This document shows positions 10,820 through 18,923 of a stretch of DNA of 64,000 nt, piece by piece. The notes beneath the pieces were generated by a model. That model made no database searches. It was given only the letters and a program-made list of their open reading frames with translations, and had not been told where the DNA came from. The stretch is from Pseudomonas syringae (GTDB taxonomy: Bacteria > Pseudomonadota > Gammaproteobacteria > Pseudomonadales > Pseudomonadaceae). The translations under genes and the position numbers were made by a program. The DNA is taken from assembly GCF_023278085.1 (NCBI RefSeq), contig NZ_CP066265.1, forward strand, positions 1,394,501 through 1,458,500, written 5' to 3'. Every line of letters begins with the position of its first letter. Position 1 is the stretch's first letter.

Positions 10820-11653
10820 ATGTATACAGTTCAAGACCTGCTTCATCTCATGACCCGGCTGCGTGATCCGCAGTTCGGTTGCCCGTGGGATTTGAAGCAG
10901 ACCTACGCCAGCATCGTGCCGCATACGCTGGAAGAAGCCTACGAAGTGGCCGATGCCATCGAGCAGGGCGATCTCGATCACCTGCAAGGTGAGTTGGGCG
11001 ACCTGCTGTTTCAGGTGGTCTTTTATGCCCAGTTGGCCAAGGAGGAAGGGCGCTTCGAGTTTGAGGGCGTGGTAGACGGCATTACCCGCAAATTGCTGCG
11101 TCGACATCCGCACGTTTTCCCGACCGGCGAGTTGTATGCGCCGCCGGAAACGCCGCGCCTGACGGATGATCAGGTGAATCAGCGCTGGGACGAGATCAAG
11201 GCTGAGGAGCGCGCCGGGAAATCCGCTGTGCCCGAGCAGTTGTCGCTGCTCGATGACGTGCCCGCCGCCTTGCCTGCGCTGAGTCGGGCAGCCAAACTGC
11301 AGAAACGCGCCTCGCAGGTCGGTTTCGACTGGCCTGCGGCATTGCCGGTCGTCGACAAGGTACGCGAAGAACTCGATGAAATTCTTGAAGCCATGGTCGA
11401 CAATGACGCCGAGGGCATCGCTGAAGAAGTCGGCGACTTGCTGTTCAGTGTCGTCAATCTGGCCCGGCACCTTAAAGTTGATCCGGAAACTGCGTTACGC
11501 TCGGCCAATAACAAGTTCGACAGACGCTTTCGATTCATTGAACAGGCATTGCGTCACCTCCAGCGTCCCATCGAAGAGTGCTCGCTCGAAGACATGGACG
11601 CGTTGTGGGGCGAAGCCAAACGTCAGGAAAAGAGCACGCCCGGCTGCGGCTGA
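10820..11653 (+). CDS. mazG: MazG nucleoside triphosphate pyrophosphohydrolase
   Basis: A 277-residue cytoplasmic enzyme that hydrolyses NTPs to NMPs and pyrophosphate; in E. coli it lowers (p)ppGpp. Two MazG repeats are visible, each with the acidic metal-binding EExxE...ExxD pattern: HTLEEAYEVADAIEQ with GELGDLLFQVVF (about 33-78), and REELDEILEAM with EEVGDLLFSVVN (about 185-230). Position downstream of relA is conserved and fits a role in alarmone balance (family knowledge). Start ATG 10820 has AAGGAAG upstream. A more upstream in-frame ATG at 10787 is inside the repeat and unlikely. Confidence 0.95.
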   Translation: MYTVQDLLHLMTRLRDPQFGCPWDLKQTYASIVPHTLEEAYEVADAIEQGDLDHLQGELGDLLFQVVFYAQLAKEEGRFEFEGVVDGITRKLLRRHPHVFPTGELYAPPETPRLTDDQVNQRWDEIKAEERAGKSAVPEQLSLLDDVPAALPALSRAAKLQKRASQVGFDWPAALPVVDKVREELDEILEAMVDNDAEGIAEEVGDLLFSVVNLARHLKVDPETALRSANNKFDRRFRFIEQALRHLQRPIEECSLEDMDALWGEAKRQEKSTPGCG

Positions 11654-11683
11654 GGGTGCGGTAACGGCATAAGTGAGTAGACA

Positions 11684-12223
11684 ATGAGCCTTTCCCTTCG
11701 CGACCAGTTGCTCAAGGCAGGTCTGGTCAACCAAAAGCAGGCCAAGCAGGTCGGTAAAGAAAAGCAGAAAGAGCAGCGTCTGGTACACAAGGGGCAGGCC
11801 CAGGCCGACGACTCGCAAAAACGGGCGGCGCAGGAAGCTCAGGCTGAAAAAGCCAGGCGTGACCAGGAACTCAACCGTCAGCAGCAGGAAAAGGTCGAGC
11901 AGAAAGCCCGCACCGCGCAGGTCAAGCAATTGATCGAAGTGTCACGCTTGCCCAAGCTGATCACCGAGGATTACTACAACTTCGTTGACGACAAGAAGGT
12001 CAAGCGGATCTCGGTCAACGGCATGGTCCGCAACAAGCTCAGCAGCGGCTCGCTGGCCATCGTGCATCACGGTGGCGGCTACGAGATCATCCCGCGTGAG
12101 GCGGCATTGAAAATCCAGGAACGCGACCCGCGCCGCATTGTATTGCTCAACACCCCGACCGAAGCGCCGGATGCTGATGATCCGTATGCGGCTTATCAGG
12201 TGCCTGACGATTTGATGTGGTAA
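11684..12223 (+). CDS. DUF2058 (YaiL-like) protein
   Basis: A 179-residue highly charged protein of the DUF2058/YaiL family; function unknown. Residues 1-20 (SLRDQLLKAGLVNQKQAK) form the conserved N-terminal motif. A Lys/Gln/Glu-rich coiled-coil follows (about 20-85), then a compact C-terminal domain with YYNFVDDKKVKRISVNG and GGGYEIIPREAALKI. It lies 30 bases behind mazG in the same direction and ends 17 bases before a strong terminator, so it probably closes this operon. Confidence 0.88.
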   Translation: MSLSLRDQLLKAGLVNQKQAKQVGKEKQKEQRLVHKGQAQADDSQKRAAQEAQAEKARRDQELNRQQQEKVEQKARTAQVKQLIEVSRLPKLITEDYYNFVDDKKVKRISVNGMVRNKLSSGSLAIVHHGGGYEIIPREAALKIQERDPRRIVLLNTPTEAPDADDPYAAYQVPDDLMW

Positions 12224-12240
12224 CCCGCTGACCCATCAAG

Positions 12241-12270
12241 ACAAAACCCGCATTCAGCGGGTTTTGTCGT
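12241..12270 (+). terminator. Rho-independent terminator after the DUF2058 gene
   Basis: Stem ACAAAACCCGC (12241-12251) pairs perfectly with GCGGGTTTTGT (12257-12267) around a 5-nt loop. The 3' arm supplies the T-rich tract. The symmetrical A/T flanks mean it could act on both strands, also serving the small convergent gene at 12306-12485. Confidence 0.85.
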
Positions 12271-12305
12271 TTCTTGTTCTGAGAAAGTATTGTTCCCGAA
12301 AGGGT

Positions 12306-12485
12306 TCAGTGATTGCCCTGGCTTTCCTTCGCTTCGAGCTCTTCCTTGTAGCGAAGCGCATCGGACTTGACGTGGAACATGCCTACCAGTTGATCCTGTT
12401 GATGCACGTCCCAGATCTGAATGCCGTCGGCTACAGCTTCGTGGGAGAGGTGGGCGTCGTCGCGTTCAGTAACTCTGACAGTCAT
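12306..12485 (-). CDS. Small conserved-type hypothetical protein, 59 aa
   Basis: A 59-codon reading frame starting ATG 12483-12485 with AGGAG nine bases upstream and ending TGA. The protein begins MTVRVTERDDAHLSHEAVAD and has a strand-rich middle (IQIWDVHQQDQLVGMFHV) followed by a charged helix (DALRYKEELEAKES). The hydrophilic pattern, good ribosome site and convergent terminator support a real gene. I do not know its function. The tyrosine-helix end resembles small pseudomonad proteins of unknown role, but no family is asserted. Confidence 0.7.
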   Translation of the reverse strand: MTVRVTERDDAHLSHEAVADGIQIWDVHQQDQLVGMFHVKSDALRYKEELEAKESQGNH

Positions 12486-12777
12486 AGTAGTAAGCTCCTG
12501 ACTTTGATGGCCTGAATGGTTAGGCCTCTGGATACTGCGGCGATGTGTCGCAGGCCTCTTTTATAGAATTTGTTAGCTACCTACGTAAATAGCCCGTTCA
12601 GGTTCCCGCCTGATCAGAAAATGACCGGACGCCTACAGGCCTTGCATGGCGTGGCCTGTAGAGGGGTAGTGGCAAAGTGAAGGATTTTTCATGTGCTTTG
12701 AGCGTACGGCGCAGGAAGATGACGCAGAGCGTCGAGAACTGCATTCCCACGCTGGAGCGTAGGGAACGATAATCGCA
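12486..12777. other. Gene-free stretch: hairpin and repeat module
   Basis: No credible gene between the 59-aa gene and the DUF3108 terminator. CTACAGGCC (12633-12641) and GGCCTGTAG (12653-12661) form a perfect 9-bp hairpin. REP-type modules follow at 12721-12770 (GACGCAGAGCGTC, then CCCACGCTGGAGCGTAGGG). The tandem array at 12778 continues from it. Confidence 0.6.
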
Positions 12778-12963
12778 ACTATCGTGCGACGCTGCGTAGG
12801 TGTGCCGTTCCGAGAACCACTATCGTGCGACGCTGCGTAGGTGTGCCGTTCCGAGAAACCACTATCGTGCGACGCTCTGCGTAGGTATGCCGTTCCGAGA
12901 CACCACTATCGTGCGACGCTCCGCGTCGGCATGCCGTTCCGGACGCTCTGCGTCCTCTTCGCA
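12778..12963. repeat. Four-copy tandem array of a 41-44 bp REP-derived unit
   Basis: ACTATCGTGCGACGCT starts at 12778, 12819, 12861 and 12905, giving periods of 41, 42 and 44 bases. Each unit continues into GCGTAGGTGTGCCGTTCCGAGA or a close variant. The first three units carry GCGTAGG; the last has the undamaged GCGTCGG palindrome arm. There are no unique spacers, so this is not a CRISPR array. Confidence 0.85.
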
Positions 12964-12990
12964 GTTGGGGTGTGCTGTATCGCAGCCAAT

Positions 12991-13020
12991 AAAAAGCCCC
13001 GCTGAAAAGCGAGGCTCTGT
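12991..13020 (-). terminator. Rho-independent terminator for DUF3108 (purMN operon end)
   Basis: Read on the minus strand, AGCCTCGCT (13016-13008) pairs with AGCGGGGCT (13003-12995) around a TTTT loop with one imperfect pair, and is followed by TTTTTATTGG. It lies about 22 bases after the DUF3108 stop, so it should end the purM-purN-DUF3108 transcript. Confidence 0.85.
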
Positions 13021-13041
13021 GTCACCGGCCTGTCAGGACAA

Positions 13042-13755
13042 TCAGCTGCCTTTGACAGCCTTGCCGTTGACAGTGCCGTCGAGCAGCACGATGTTGTATT
13101 CCTTGCCGTCGGTTTCGACCTGTTGCAGGCGGACCAGTAGGTAATCCCAGTCCTTGGCGAACCACAGCACAGTGGTGCGCTTGCTTTGCGTCGGGTCGCG
13201 CACGCGCTCGACCTTGATCGCGTCGACCTGGCCGGTCTTGGTCTCTACTTTTTCAGAGCCCAGCACGCGGAAGTCATAAGTATCCACTTCGTCACCATCG
13301 ACGACCTGATAGCTCATGCTCTTCTTGCCCATGGCAACGTCATGCTGCAACGCCAGCTGGTACGTGGACTTGTCGAGAATGCCACGGTTGAGTGGCAGCT
13401 TGATCGCGTCACCACGGTCGGTGCCGGTGACAAACTTGGTGTTCCAGTCGAATACCAGATCGACTTTCTTGGACTTGCCCAGACCACTGCGCTCGAAGCT
13501 GTAGGTCTGCGGCAGCAGCGCGTCCTTGTCGACTTTCAGCGTGCTGACTTCAGTCAGGCTGGCGATCATCATCGAGGCCTTGAAATTAAGCGTCCAGGTG
13601 CCATTGGCCCCGGCTTCCAGGCTGCGTTCAGCCGTGCCGCTCATGGGCAGTTGCTTCCAGTCGGCGGTGTAGCTGGCGGAGAAAGGTTGAAGGTCTGCAG
13701 CCTGTACAGCAGGCAGTGCGAGCAGAGCGAAAGCGAAGAGCAGGGCGCGACGCAT
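13042..13755 (-). CDS. DUF3108 secreted/periplasmic protein
   Basis: A 237-residue protein with a Sec signal peptide (MRRALLFAFALLALPAVQA, cleavage after residue 19), then a DUF3108 beta-rich domain: LQPFSASYTADWKQLPMSGTAE at the start, ASLTEVSTL and later YQLALQHDVAMGKK and VLWFAKDWDYLLVRLQQVE. The family is outer-membrane/periplasm associated but its role is unknown. It is 8 bases downstream of purN in the same direction, an association kept in pseudomonads, though no purine role is evident. Confidence 0.88.
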   Translation of the reverse strand: MRRALLFAFALLALPAVQAADLQPFSASYTADWKQLPMSGTAERSLEAGANGTWTLNFKASMMIASLTEVSTLKVDKDALLPQTYSFERSGLGKSKKVDLVFDWNTKFVTGTDRGDAIKLPLNRGILDKSTYQLALQHDVAMGKKSMSYQVVDGDEVDTYDFRVLGSEKVETKTGQVDAIKVERVRDPTQSKRTTVLWFAKDWDYLLVRLQQVETDGKEYNIVLLDGTVNGKAVKGS

Positions 13756-13763
13756 AATATCTC

Positions 13764-14414
13764 CTAGATTCGAATCAAGTGGCCACTGGCCGGGAGTGGC
13801 TGGCCATCCAGTAAAGCGCCGTGTTCACTGAGCCTCAATCGGCCTTCTGCGAACCAGCGAACTGCCAGCGGGTAAATATGATGCTCCTGGACATGGACCC
13901 GTTGCGCGAGCGCTGCGGGCGTGTCGTGCAACTGTACCGAAATAACTGCCTGTACGACCAGTGGGCCGCCATCGAGTTCCTCGGTGACGAAATGCACACT
14001 GCAGCCGTGTTCAGCGTCGCCGGCCTCCAGCACCCGCTTGTGGGTGTGTAAACCTTTGTAACGCGGCAGCAGGGAAGGGTGAATATTGAGCAGGCGGCCA
14101 TGATAGTGGCGGACGAATCCTGCGCTGAGGATGCGCATGAACCCGGCAAGTACCACCAACTGTGGCTGGAAGGTGTCGATCAGTTCGATCAGCGCCGCAT
14201 CGAACGCCTCGCGGCCTTCGTAGGCGGTGTGATCCAGCACGCAGGCGTCAATGCCTGCGTCCCGGGCGCGTTGCAGGCCGAAGGCATCTGCGCGGTTGGA
14301 AATAACCGCGCGGATGCGGACGGGGCTGGCCCCGTCCTTGAAGCTGTCGATCATCGCTTGCAGGTTGCCGCCGGTGCCGGACAACAGCACCACGACATCG
14401 CAGATGGCTGGCAT
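13764..14414 (-). CDS. purN: Phosphoribosylglycinamide formyltransferase
   Basis: A 216-residue GAR transformylase, third step of purine synthesis, transferring formyl from 10-formyl-THF to GAR. Seen: N-terminal phosphate loop LLSGTGGNLQAMID, catalytic segment LLNIHPSLLPRYKGLHTH (the Asn-x-His pair), and the Asp-containing HFVTEELDGGPLV. Start ATG 14412-14414 shares one base with the purM stop (TGATG), so translation is probably coupled. The open frame extends 25 codons upstream into purM without family similarity. Confidence 0.96.
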   Translation of the reverse strand: MPAICDVVVLLSGTGGNLQAMIDSFKDGASPVRIRAVISNRADAFGLQRARDAGIDACVLDHTAYEGREAFDAALIELIDTFQPQLVVLAGFMRILSAGFVRHYHGRLLNIHPSLLPRYKGLHTHKRVLEAGDAEHGCSVHFVTEELDGGPLVVQAVISVQLHDTPAALAQRVHVQEHHIYPLAVRWFAEGRLRLSEHGALLDGQPLPASGHLIRI

Positions 14415-15472
14415 CAATGCGCCTTGAGGTTTTTCAGCTCTACTTGCGCCGCGCCTGCGGCAGCGGTCGCGATCTGGCCGATCACCCATGGCTGCTCGCC
14501 GGCTTCACGCAGAACGTTCAAGGCCGTTTCAACGTGTTCCTGAGCAACACAGATGACCATGCCGACGCCGCAGTTGAGGACGCGGTGCATTTCGTTTTCG
14601 TCGACGTTGCCTTGCTGCTGCAACCAGTCGAACACGGCCGGACGCTGCCAGCTCGCCACATCGACCACGGCCTGAGCGCCTTCCGGCAGCACGCGAGGGA
14701 TGTTGTCCAGCAGGCCGCCACCGGTGATGTGCGCCATGGCCTTGACCGCGCCGGTTTCCTTGATCAGCTTGAGCAGCGGTTTGACGTAGATACGGGTCGG
14801 CGCCATCAGCAGTTCGGTCAGCGGTTTGCCGTCCAGCTGGATGTTTTCGATATCGGCACCGGCGACTTCGATGATCTTGCGGATCAGCGAGTAGCCATTG
14901 GAGTGCGGACCGGACGATGGCAGGGCGAGCAGGGCATCACCGGCAGCGACTTTCGAACCGTCGATGATCTCGGCCTTTTCCACGACGCCGACGCAGAAGC
15001 CTGCCAGGTCGTAGTCTTCGCCTTCGTACATGCCTGGCATTTCAGCGGTTTCGCCGCCTACCAGCGAGCAGCCGGCCAGTTCGCAGCCAGCGCCGATACC
15101 GGTCACGACCTGAGTGGCGGTTTCGACGTTGAGCTTGCCGGTGGCGTAGTAATCGAGGAAGAAGAGTGGCTCTGCGCCACACACCACCAGGTCGTTGACG
15201 CACATGGCGACCAGATCGATGCCGATGCTGTCGTGCTTGTTCAGGTTCAGCGCCAGACGCAGCTTGGTGCCCACGCCGTCGGTGCCGGACACGAGAACCG
15301 GTTGCTTGTAGCCAGCCGGGATTTCGCAGAGGGCGCCGAAGCCTCCCAGGCCGCCCATGACTTCCGGACGCTTGGTGCGCTTGGCGACGCTCTTGATGCG
15401 TTCGACCAATGCTTCACCGGCGTCGATGTCTACACCGGCGTCTTTATAGCTCAGGGAAGGTTGCTTGCTCAT
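14414..15472 (-). CDS. purM: Phosphoribosylformylglycinamidine cyclo-ligase
   Basis: A 352-residue AIR synthetase, fifth step of purine synthesis, closing the imidazole ring with ATP. Family signatures: [19 protein letters not shown] at the N-terminus, [14 protein letters not shown] (nucleotide binding), [12 protein letters not shown], and [18 protein letters not shown]. Length matches the family. It is the first gene of a purM-purN-DUF3108 unit, divergent from the DUF2066 gene. Confidence 0.97.
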   Translation of the reverse strand: MSKQPSLSYKDAGVDIDAGEALVERIKSVAKRTKRPEVMGGLGGFGALCEIPAGYKQPVLVSGTDGVGTKLRLALNLNKHDSIGIDLVAMCVNDLVVCGAEPLFFLDYYATGKLNVETATQVVTGIGAGCELAGCSLVGGETAEMPGMYEGEDYDLAGFCVGVVEKAEIIDGSKVAAGDALLALPSSGPHSNGYSLIRKIIEVAGADIENIQLDGKPLTELLMAPTRIYVKPLLKLIKETGAVKAMAHITGGGLLDNIPRVLPEGAQAVVDVASWQRPAVFDWLQQQGNVDENEMHRVLNCGVGMVICVAQEHVETALNVLREAGEQPWVIGQIATAAAGAAQVELKNLKAH

Positions 15473-15812
15473 AGAAAATCCAGGCCTTTAGGGGGGATTC
15501 GGAGGTGTCGACCGCTGCGTTAGGACCCGTTCAGCACCGCGCTGTGATGCGGTGTTAAGGTTGGGCCCTGGCGATTGCCGGTCTGCGAAGGCGCGCGATT
15601 TTATCAGGCTTGCTCCCCAGGGGCCATCCTTGCGCCGACAACAGGGCGGTGTTGGGCTAAATAAACCTGACCTCGGGTGTGCGATCAGTACGAGCCCGGA
15701 CGTTTAAGGTGTACTTTATGCCGAAATTGAATGATTGGCGGTTCACGGCTGTCCCAGGCTGTGCACCTCCTGAAGTTGCTTCTTTTTACTTTTTTCCGTT
15801 CGGGAACTGTCC
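15473..15812. other. Divergent intergenic region purM / DUF2066
   Basis: About 340 bases between two divergent genes must hold both promoters. A 43-codon frame from ATG 15718 overlaps the DUF2066 start in another frame and looks spurious. No PurR-like operator, riboswitch or repeat was recognised. Confidence 0.5.
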
Positions 15813-16889
15813 ATGCGTTTTTCCAGAATCCTTCTCGTCGGCTGTCTGTCCCTGATCAGCCTTCCCAGCCTTGCCGAAACGGTGAGCAATCTTTATCAGG
15901 TGCGCGAGCCGGTCAGTGGCCAGTCGCCCGATGAGCGTACGCGCGCCACCCAAGCGGCGGTTGAAACCCTGGTACTGCGCCTGACCGGCGACGCCAAGGC
16001 TGCGCAGGGCTCGGCGATTGCTGCGTTGCGCAAAGACCCGCAGCAAATCATCAGCCAGTACGGTTACGAGGCCGGTCCGCCGGAAACCCTGCTGGTGGAC
16101 TTCGATCCGGCCACCACCGAGCGTGCGTTACGCGACGCCGGGCTGTCGATCTGGGGCAGCAACCGTCCTTCGATCCTCGGCTGGTGGCTGAATGACTCGG
16201 TTGAAGGTGCCAATCTGGTGGGCGATGGTCAGGCTGCTGCCGAACCGTTGCGACGTGCCGCACAGCATCGTGGTCTGCCCTTGCGCCTGCCGCTGGCTGA
16301 CCTGAGCGAACAAAGCATCGGCGACGCGAAAACCCTGGAAGGCACTGACCCTGCACCGCTCAAGACGGCGTCCGAACGTTATGGTGCCGACGCGATTCTC
16401 GCCGTGCATGCCAGAGAAGAGGCCGGTCAGTGGCAAGGCAAGTGGCGCCTTTGGCTGGGCGACCAGCGCGAGCAGGGCACTGCGACGGGCGCAACCTCCG
16501 AAGCGCTGGCCGATGCGGTGCTGCTGTCGGTGAGCGAGCGTCTGGCGCCGCGCTTTGTCGCCAAGCCCGGCGCGTCGACCGGCATGCTGGTGCAGGTGCA
16601 GGGCATGACGCTGGAGCGGTATGCGCAATTGCTTCAGTTACTCGAACCGTTCGGCGTGCGTCTGAGTTCTGTGCAGGGGGATCGGGTGGTCTTCGACGTC
16701 AGCGGCAGCGCCGATCAGCTACGCTCGCAGATGTCGCTGGCCAGATTGCAGGAAGTACCCGCCAGTGAGGTGGCCGCTGCAACGGCGCCGGCTGCTGCGC
16801 CTGTCGACGCGGCAGTGCCTGCGACGGCACCTGCACCGGCACCGATGATTGTTCCGGCGTCCGCGCCACAGCTGTATTTCCGCTGGTAA
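15813..16889 (+). CDS. DUF2066 domain protein, exported
   Basis: A 358-residue protein with a signal peptide (RILLVGCLSLISLPSLA, cleavage near residue 21) and a DUF2066 domain. The conserved start LYQVREPVSGQSPDERTRATQAAVETLVLRLTG is of the family type, and WWLND / DAILAVHAREE lie mid-protein. The C-terminus is a low-complexity Ala/Pro tail (about residues 318-355). Function unknown; position before the AI-2E-type permease and hda is typical for pseudomonads. A GGGAA site precedes ATG 15813. Confidence 0.85.
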   Translation: MRFSRILLVGCLSLISLPSLAETVSNLYQVREPVSGQSPDERTRATQAAVETLVLRLTGDAKAAQGSAIAALRKDPQQIISQYGYEAGPPETLLVDFDPATTERALRDAGLSIWGSNRPSILGWWLNDSVEGANLVGDGQAAAEPLRRAAQHRGLPLRLPLADLSEQSIGDAKTLEGTDPAPLKTASERYGADAILAVHAREEAGQWQGKWRLWLGDQREQGTATGATSEALADAVLLSVSERLAPRFVAKPGASTGMLVQVQGMTLERYAQLLQLLEPFGVRLSSVQGDRVVFDVSGSADQLRSQMSLARLQEVPASEVAAATAPAAAPVDAAVPATAPAPAPMIVPASAPQLYFRW

Positions 16890-16928
16890 CCCGGCAAGAA
16901 CGCTTTTCCATTGGGTTGAGGGATGTTG

Positions 16929-18002
16929 ATGACTGATACGCGGCGTTGGTTCTGGATTGGCGGGCTGGCCTTGCTGGTCGCTTTCGTGGTGCTGCTGCAC
17001 ACGATCCTCACTCCGTTTCTGGTGGCGTTGCTGCTGGCGTACATGGGTGATCCGCTGGTGGATCGTCTGGAGCGCGCCGGGTTGTCCAGAACCTTGAGTG
17101 TGGTGGCCGTGTTCGGCCTGTTCACCCTGGTGCTGATGGCCTTGCTGCTGGTGCTGGTGCCGATGCTCGCCAAGCAGCTGTTTCGCCTTTACGAACTGGC
17201 GCCGCAGATTCTCGACTGGCTGCAGCATTCGGCTATGCCGTGGGTGCAGGCCAAGTTCGGTCTGGCCGACGGGTTCTGGAAGTTCGACAAGATCAAGGCG
17301 GCGATTTCCGAGCACATGGGCCAAGCCGGAGATATCGTTTCTATCGTGTTGTCCCAGGCTACGGCGTCGAGCCTGGCGCTGATCGGCTGGCTGACCAATC
17401 TGGTGCTGATCCCGGTGGTGTGTTTCTACCTGTTGCGTGACTGGGACATCATGACCGGCAAGATCCGCGGTCTGCTGCCGCGCCAGCGTGAAAGCCAGAT
17501 CGTCAAACTCGCGGGCGAATGCCATGAAGTGCTGGGCGCGTTTATTCGCGGCCAGTTGCTGGTCATGGTCGGTCTGGGGGTGATCTACGCGGCCGGGCTG
17601 ATGCTGGTCGGGCTGGAGTTGGGGCTGTTGATCGGGGTGATCGCCGGTCTGGCGGCCATCGTGCCTTATATGGGCTTCGTGATCGGTATCGGCTCGGCGC
17701 TGGTTGCCGGGCTGTTCCAGTTCGGCGGTGACCTGTACCCGATGATGGGGATTGTTGCAGTGTTCATGATCGGTCAGGCCCTTGAAGGCATGGTCCTGAC
17801 ACCGTTGCTGGTGGGTGATCGTATCGGCCTGCACCCGGTGGCGGTGATTTTCGCGATCCTGGCTGGTGGCGAGCTGTTCGGTTTCACCGGCATTCTGCTG
17901 GCCTTGCCCGTGGCGGCGGTGATCATGGTGCTGGTGCGCCACATGCACGACGTCTACAAGGACTCGGAAATCTACGCAGGCGCAGAAGATCCCGAATTGT
18001 AA
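16929..18002 (+). CDS. AI-2E/PerM-family membrane permease
   Basis: A 357-residue inner-membrane protein of the AI-2E transporter (UPF0118/PerM) family with about eight membrane helices: three near the N-terminus, a soluble central region (about 85-150), then a helical bundle ending FGFTGILLALPVAAVIMVLV. Family signatures IVPYMGFVIGIGSAL and EGMVLTPLLVGDRIGLHP are present. Substrate is unknown; autoinducer-2 export is shown only for some members. I prefer ATG 16929 (GAGGG six bases upstream) over the in-frame ATG at 16923. Confidence 0.9.
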   Translation: MTDTRRWFWIGGLALLVAFVVLLHTILTPFLVALLLAYMGDPLVDRLERAGLSRTLSVVAVFGLFTLVLMALLLVLVPMLAKQLFRLYELAPQILDWLQHSAMPWVQAKFGLADGFWKFDKIKAAISEHMGQAGDIVSIVLSQATASSLALIGWLTNLVLIPVVCFYLLRDWDIMTGKIRGLLPRQRESQIVKLAGECHEVLGAFIRGQLLVMVGLGVIYAAGLMLVGLELGLLIGVIAGLAAIVPYMGFVIGIGSALVAGLFQFGGDLYPMMGIVAVFMIGQALEGMVLTPLLVGDRIGLHPVAVIFAILAGGELFGFTGILLALPVAAVIMVLVRHMHDVYKDSEIYAGAEDPEL

Positions 18003-18010
18003 GATTGAAA

Positions 18011-18042
18011 CAGGCCTCTACGCAGCTCTGCGCAGAGGCCCA
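18011..18042. other. 12-bp hairpin after the permease gene
   Basis: GGCCTCT-A-CGCAG (18013-18025) pairs with CTGCG-C-AGAGGCC (18028-18040), one mismatch, 2-nt loop. No T run follows, so it may be a processing or stability element or a Rho-assisted stop rather than an intrinsic terminator. Confidence 0.6.
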
Positions 18043-18218
18043 CCGGAATGGCGCATGCGCTGCGCCAAACCACCTTTCTCAATCCCCGCTTTCCTCGCCC
18101 TGACGCAAACCTTTGATTTTGCTTGAGGTCTGTCGCATTGTGCGACCCGCCTCACGGGTATAAACTTCGTGGACTTTACACAGAGGCCCTTGACGGTTTG
18201 CATGAGCCGTTAGTCAGC

Positions 18219-18923
18219 ATGAAACCGATTCAGCTGCCCCTGAGTGTGCGTCTGCGTGATGACGCCACTTTCGTCAATTACTATCCAGGCGCCAACGCCG
18301 CTGCACTCGGCTATGTCGAGCGGCTGTGCGAAGCCGATGCCGGATGGACGGAAAGCCTCATTTATCTGTGGGGCAAGGACGGAGTAGGGCGCACGCACCT
18401 GCTGCAGGCCGCGTGCCTGCGTTTCGAGCAGATGGGTGAACCGGCGGTGTACCTGCCGTTGGCCGAAGTCATAGATGAAGGCATTGAACTGTTCGACCAT
18501 CTGGAACAGTACGAACTGGTCTGTCTGGACGACCTCCAGGCCGTGGTCGGCAAGCCGGACTGGGAAGAAGCCCTGTTTCACCTGTTCAACCGTCTGCGTG
18601 ACAGCGGCCGTCGCCTGCTGATTGCAGCGTCCAAATCGCCCCGCGAACTGCCGGTCAAGCTTCCCGACCTCAAATCCCGCCTGACCATGGCGCTGGTGTT
18701 CCAGATGCGCGGGCTGTCCGACGAAGACAAGCTGCGTGCCCTGCAACTGCGTGCTTCACGGCGCGGCCTGCACCTGACCGACGATGTCGGTCATTTCATC
18801 CTGACGCGCGGTACGCGTAGCATGAGTGCCCTGTTCGAATTGCTGGAGCGCCTCGATCAGGCCTCACTCCAGGAAAAGCGCAAGCTGACCATTCCCTTCC
18901 TTAAAGAGACGCTTGGGTGGTAG
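18219..18923 (+). CDS. hda: Hda, DnaA regulatory inactivator
   Basis: A 234-residue DnaA-like AAA+ protein without the DnaA DNA-binding domain. With the beta clamp it promotes ATP hydrolysis on DnaA to stop re-initiation. The N-terminal MKPIQLPLSVRLRDD has the clamp-binding motif QLPLSV (residues 4-9). Walker A is WGKDGVGRTHLL, Walker B LVCLDDLQAV, and the box VII/sensor region ends with TRSMSALFELLERLD. Start ATG 18219 is set by family length. Its 3' end overlaps the sirtuin gene by seven bases. Confidence 0.93.
   Translation: MKPIQLPLSVRLRDDATFVNYYPGANAAALGYVERLCEADAGWTESLIYLWGKDGVGRTHLLQAACLRFEQMGEPAVYLPLAEVIDEGIELFDHLEQYELVCLDDLQAVVGKPDWEEALFHLFNRLRDSGRRLLIAASKSPRELPVKLPDLKSRLTMALVFQMRGLSDEDKLRALQLRASRRGLHLTDDVGHFILTRGTRSMSALFELLERLDQASLQEKRKLTIPFLKETLGW

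Noticed and set aside
12778..12963. Possible CRISPR array
   Set aside because: Units are contiguous, similar along their whole length and lack unique spacers; no cas genes are nearby.
15718..15849. A 43-codon frame ahead of the DUF2066 gene
   Set aside because: No good ribosome site, and it runs into the DUF2066 gene in another frame.
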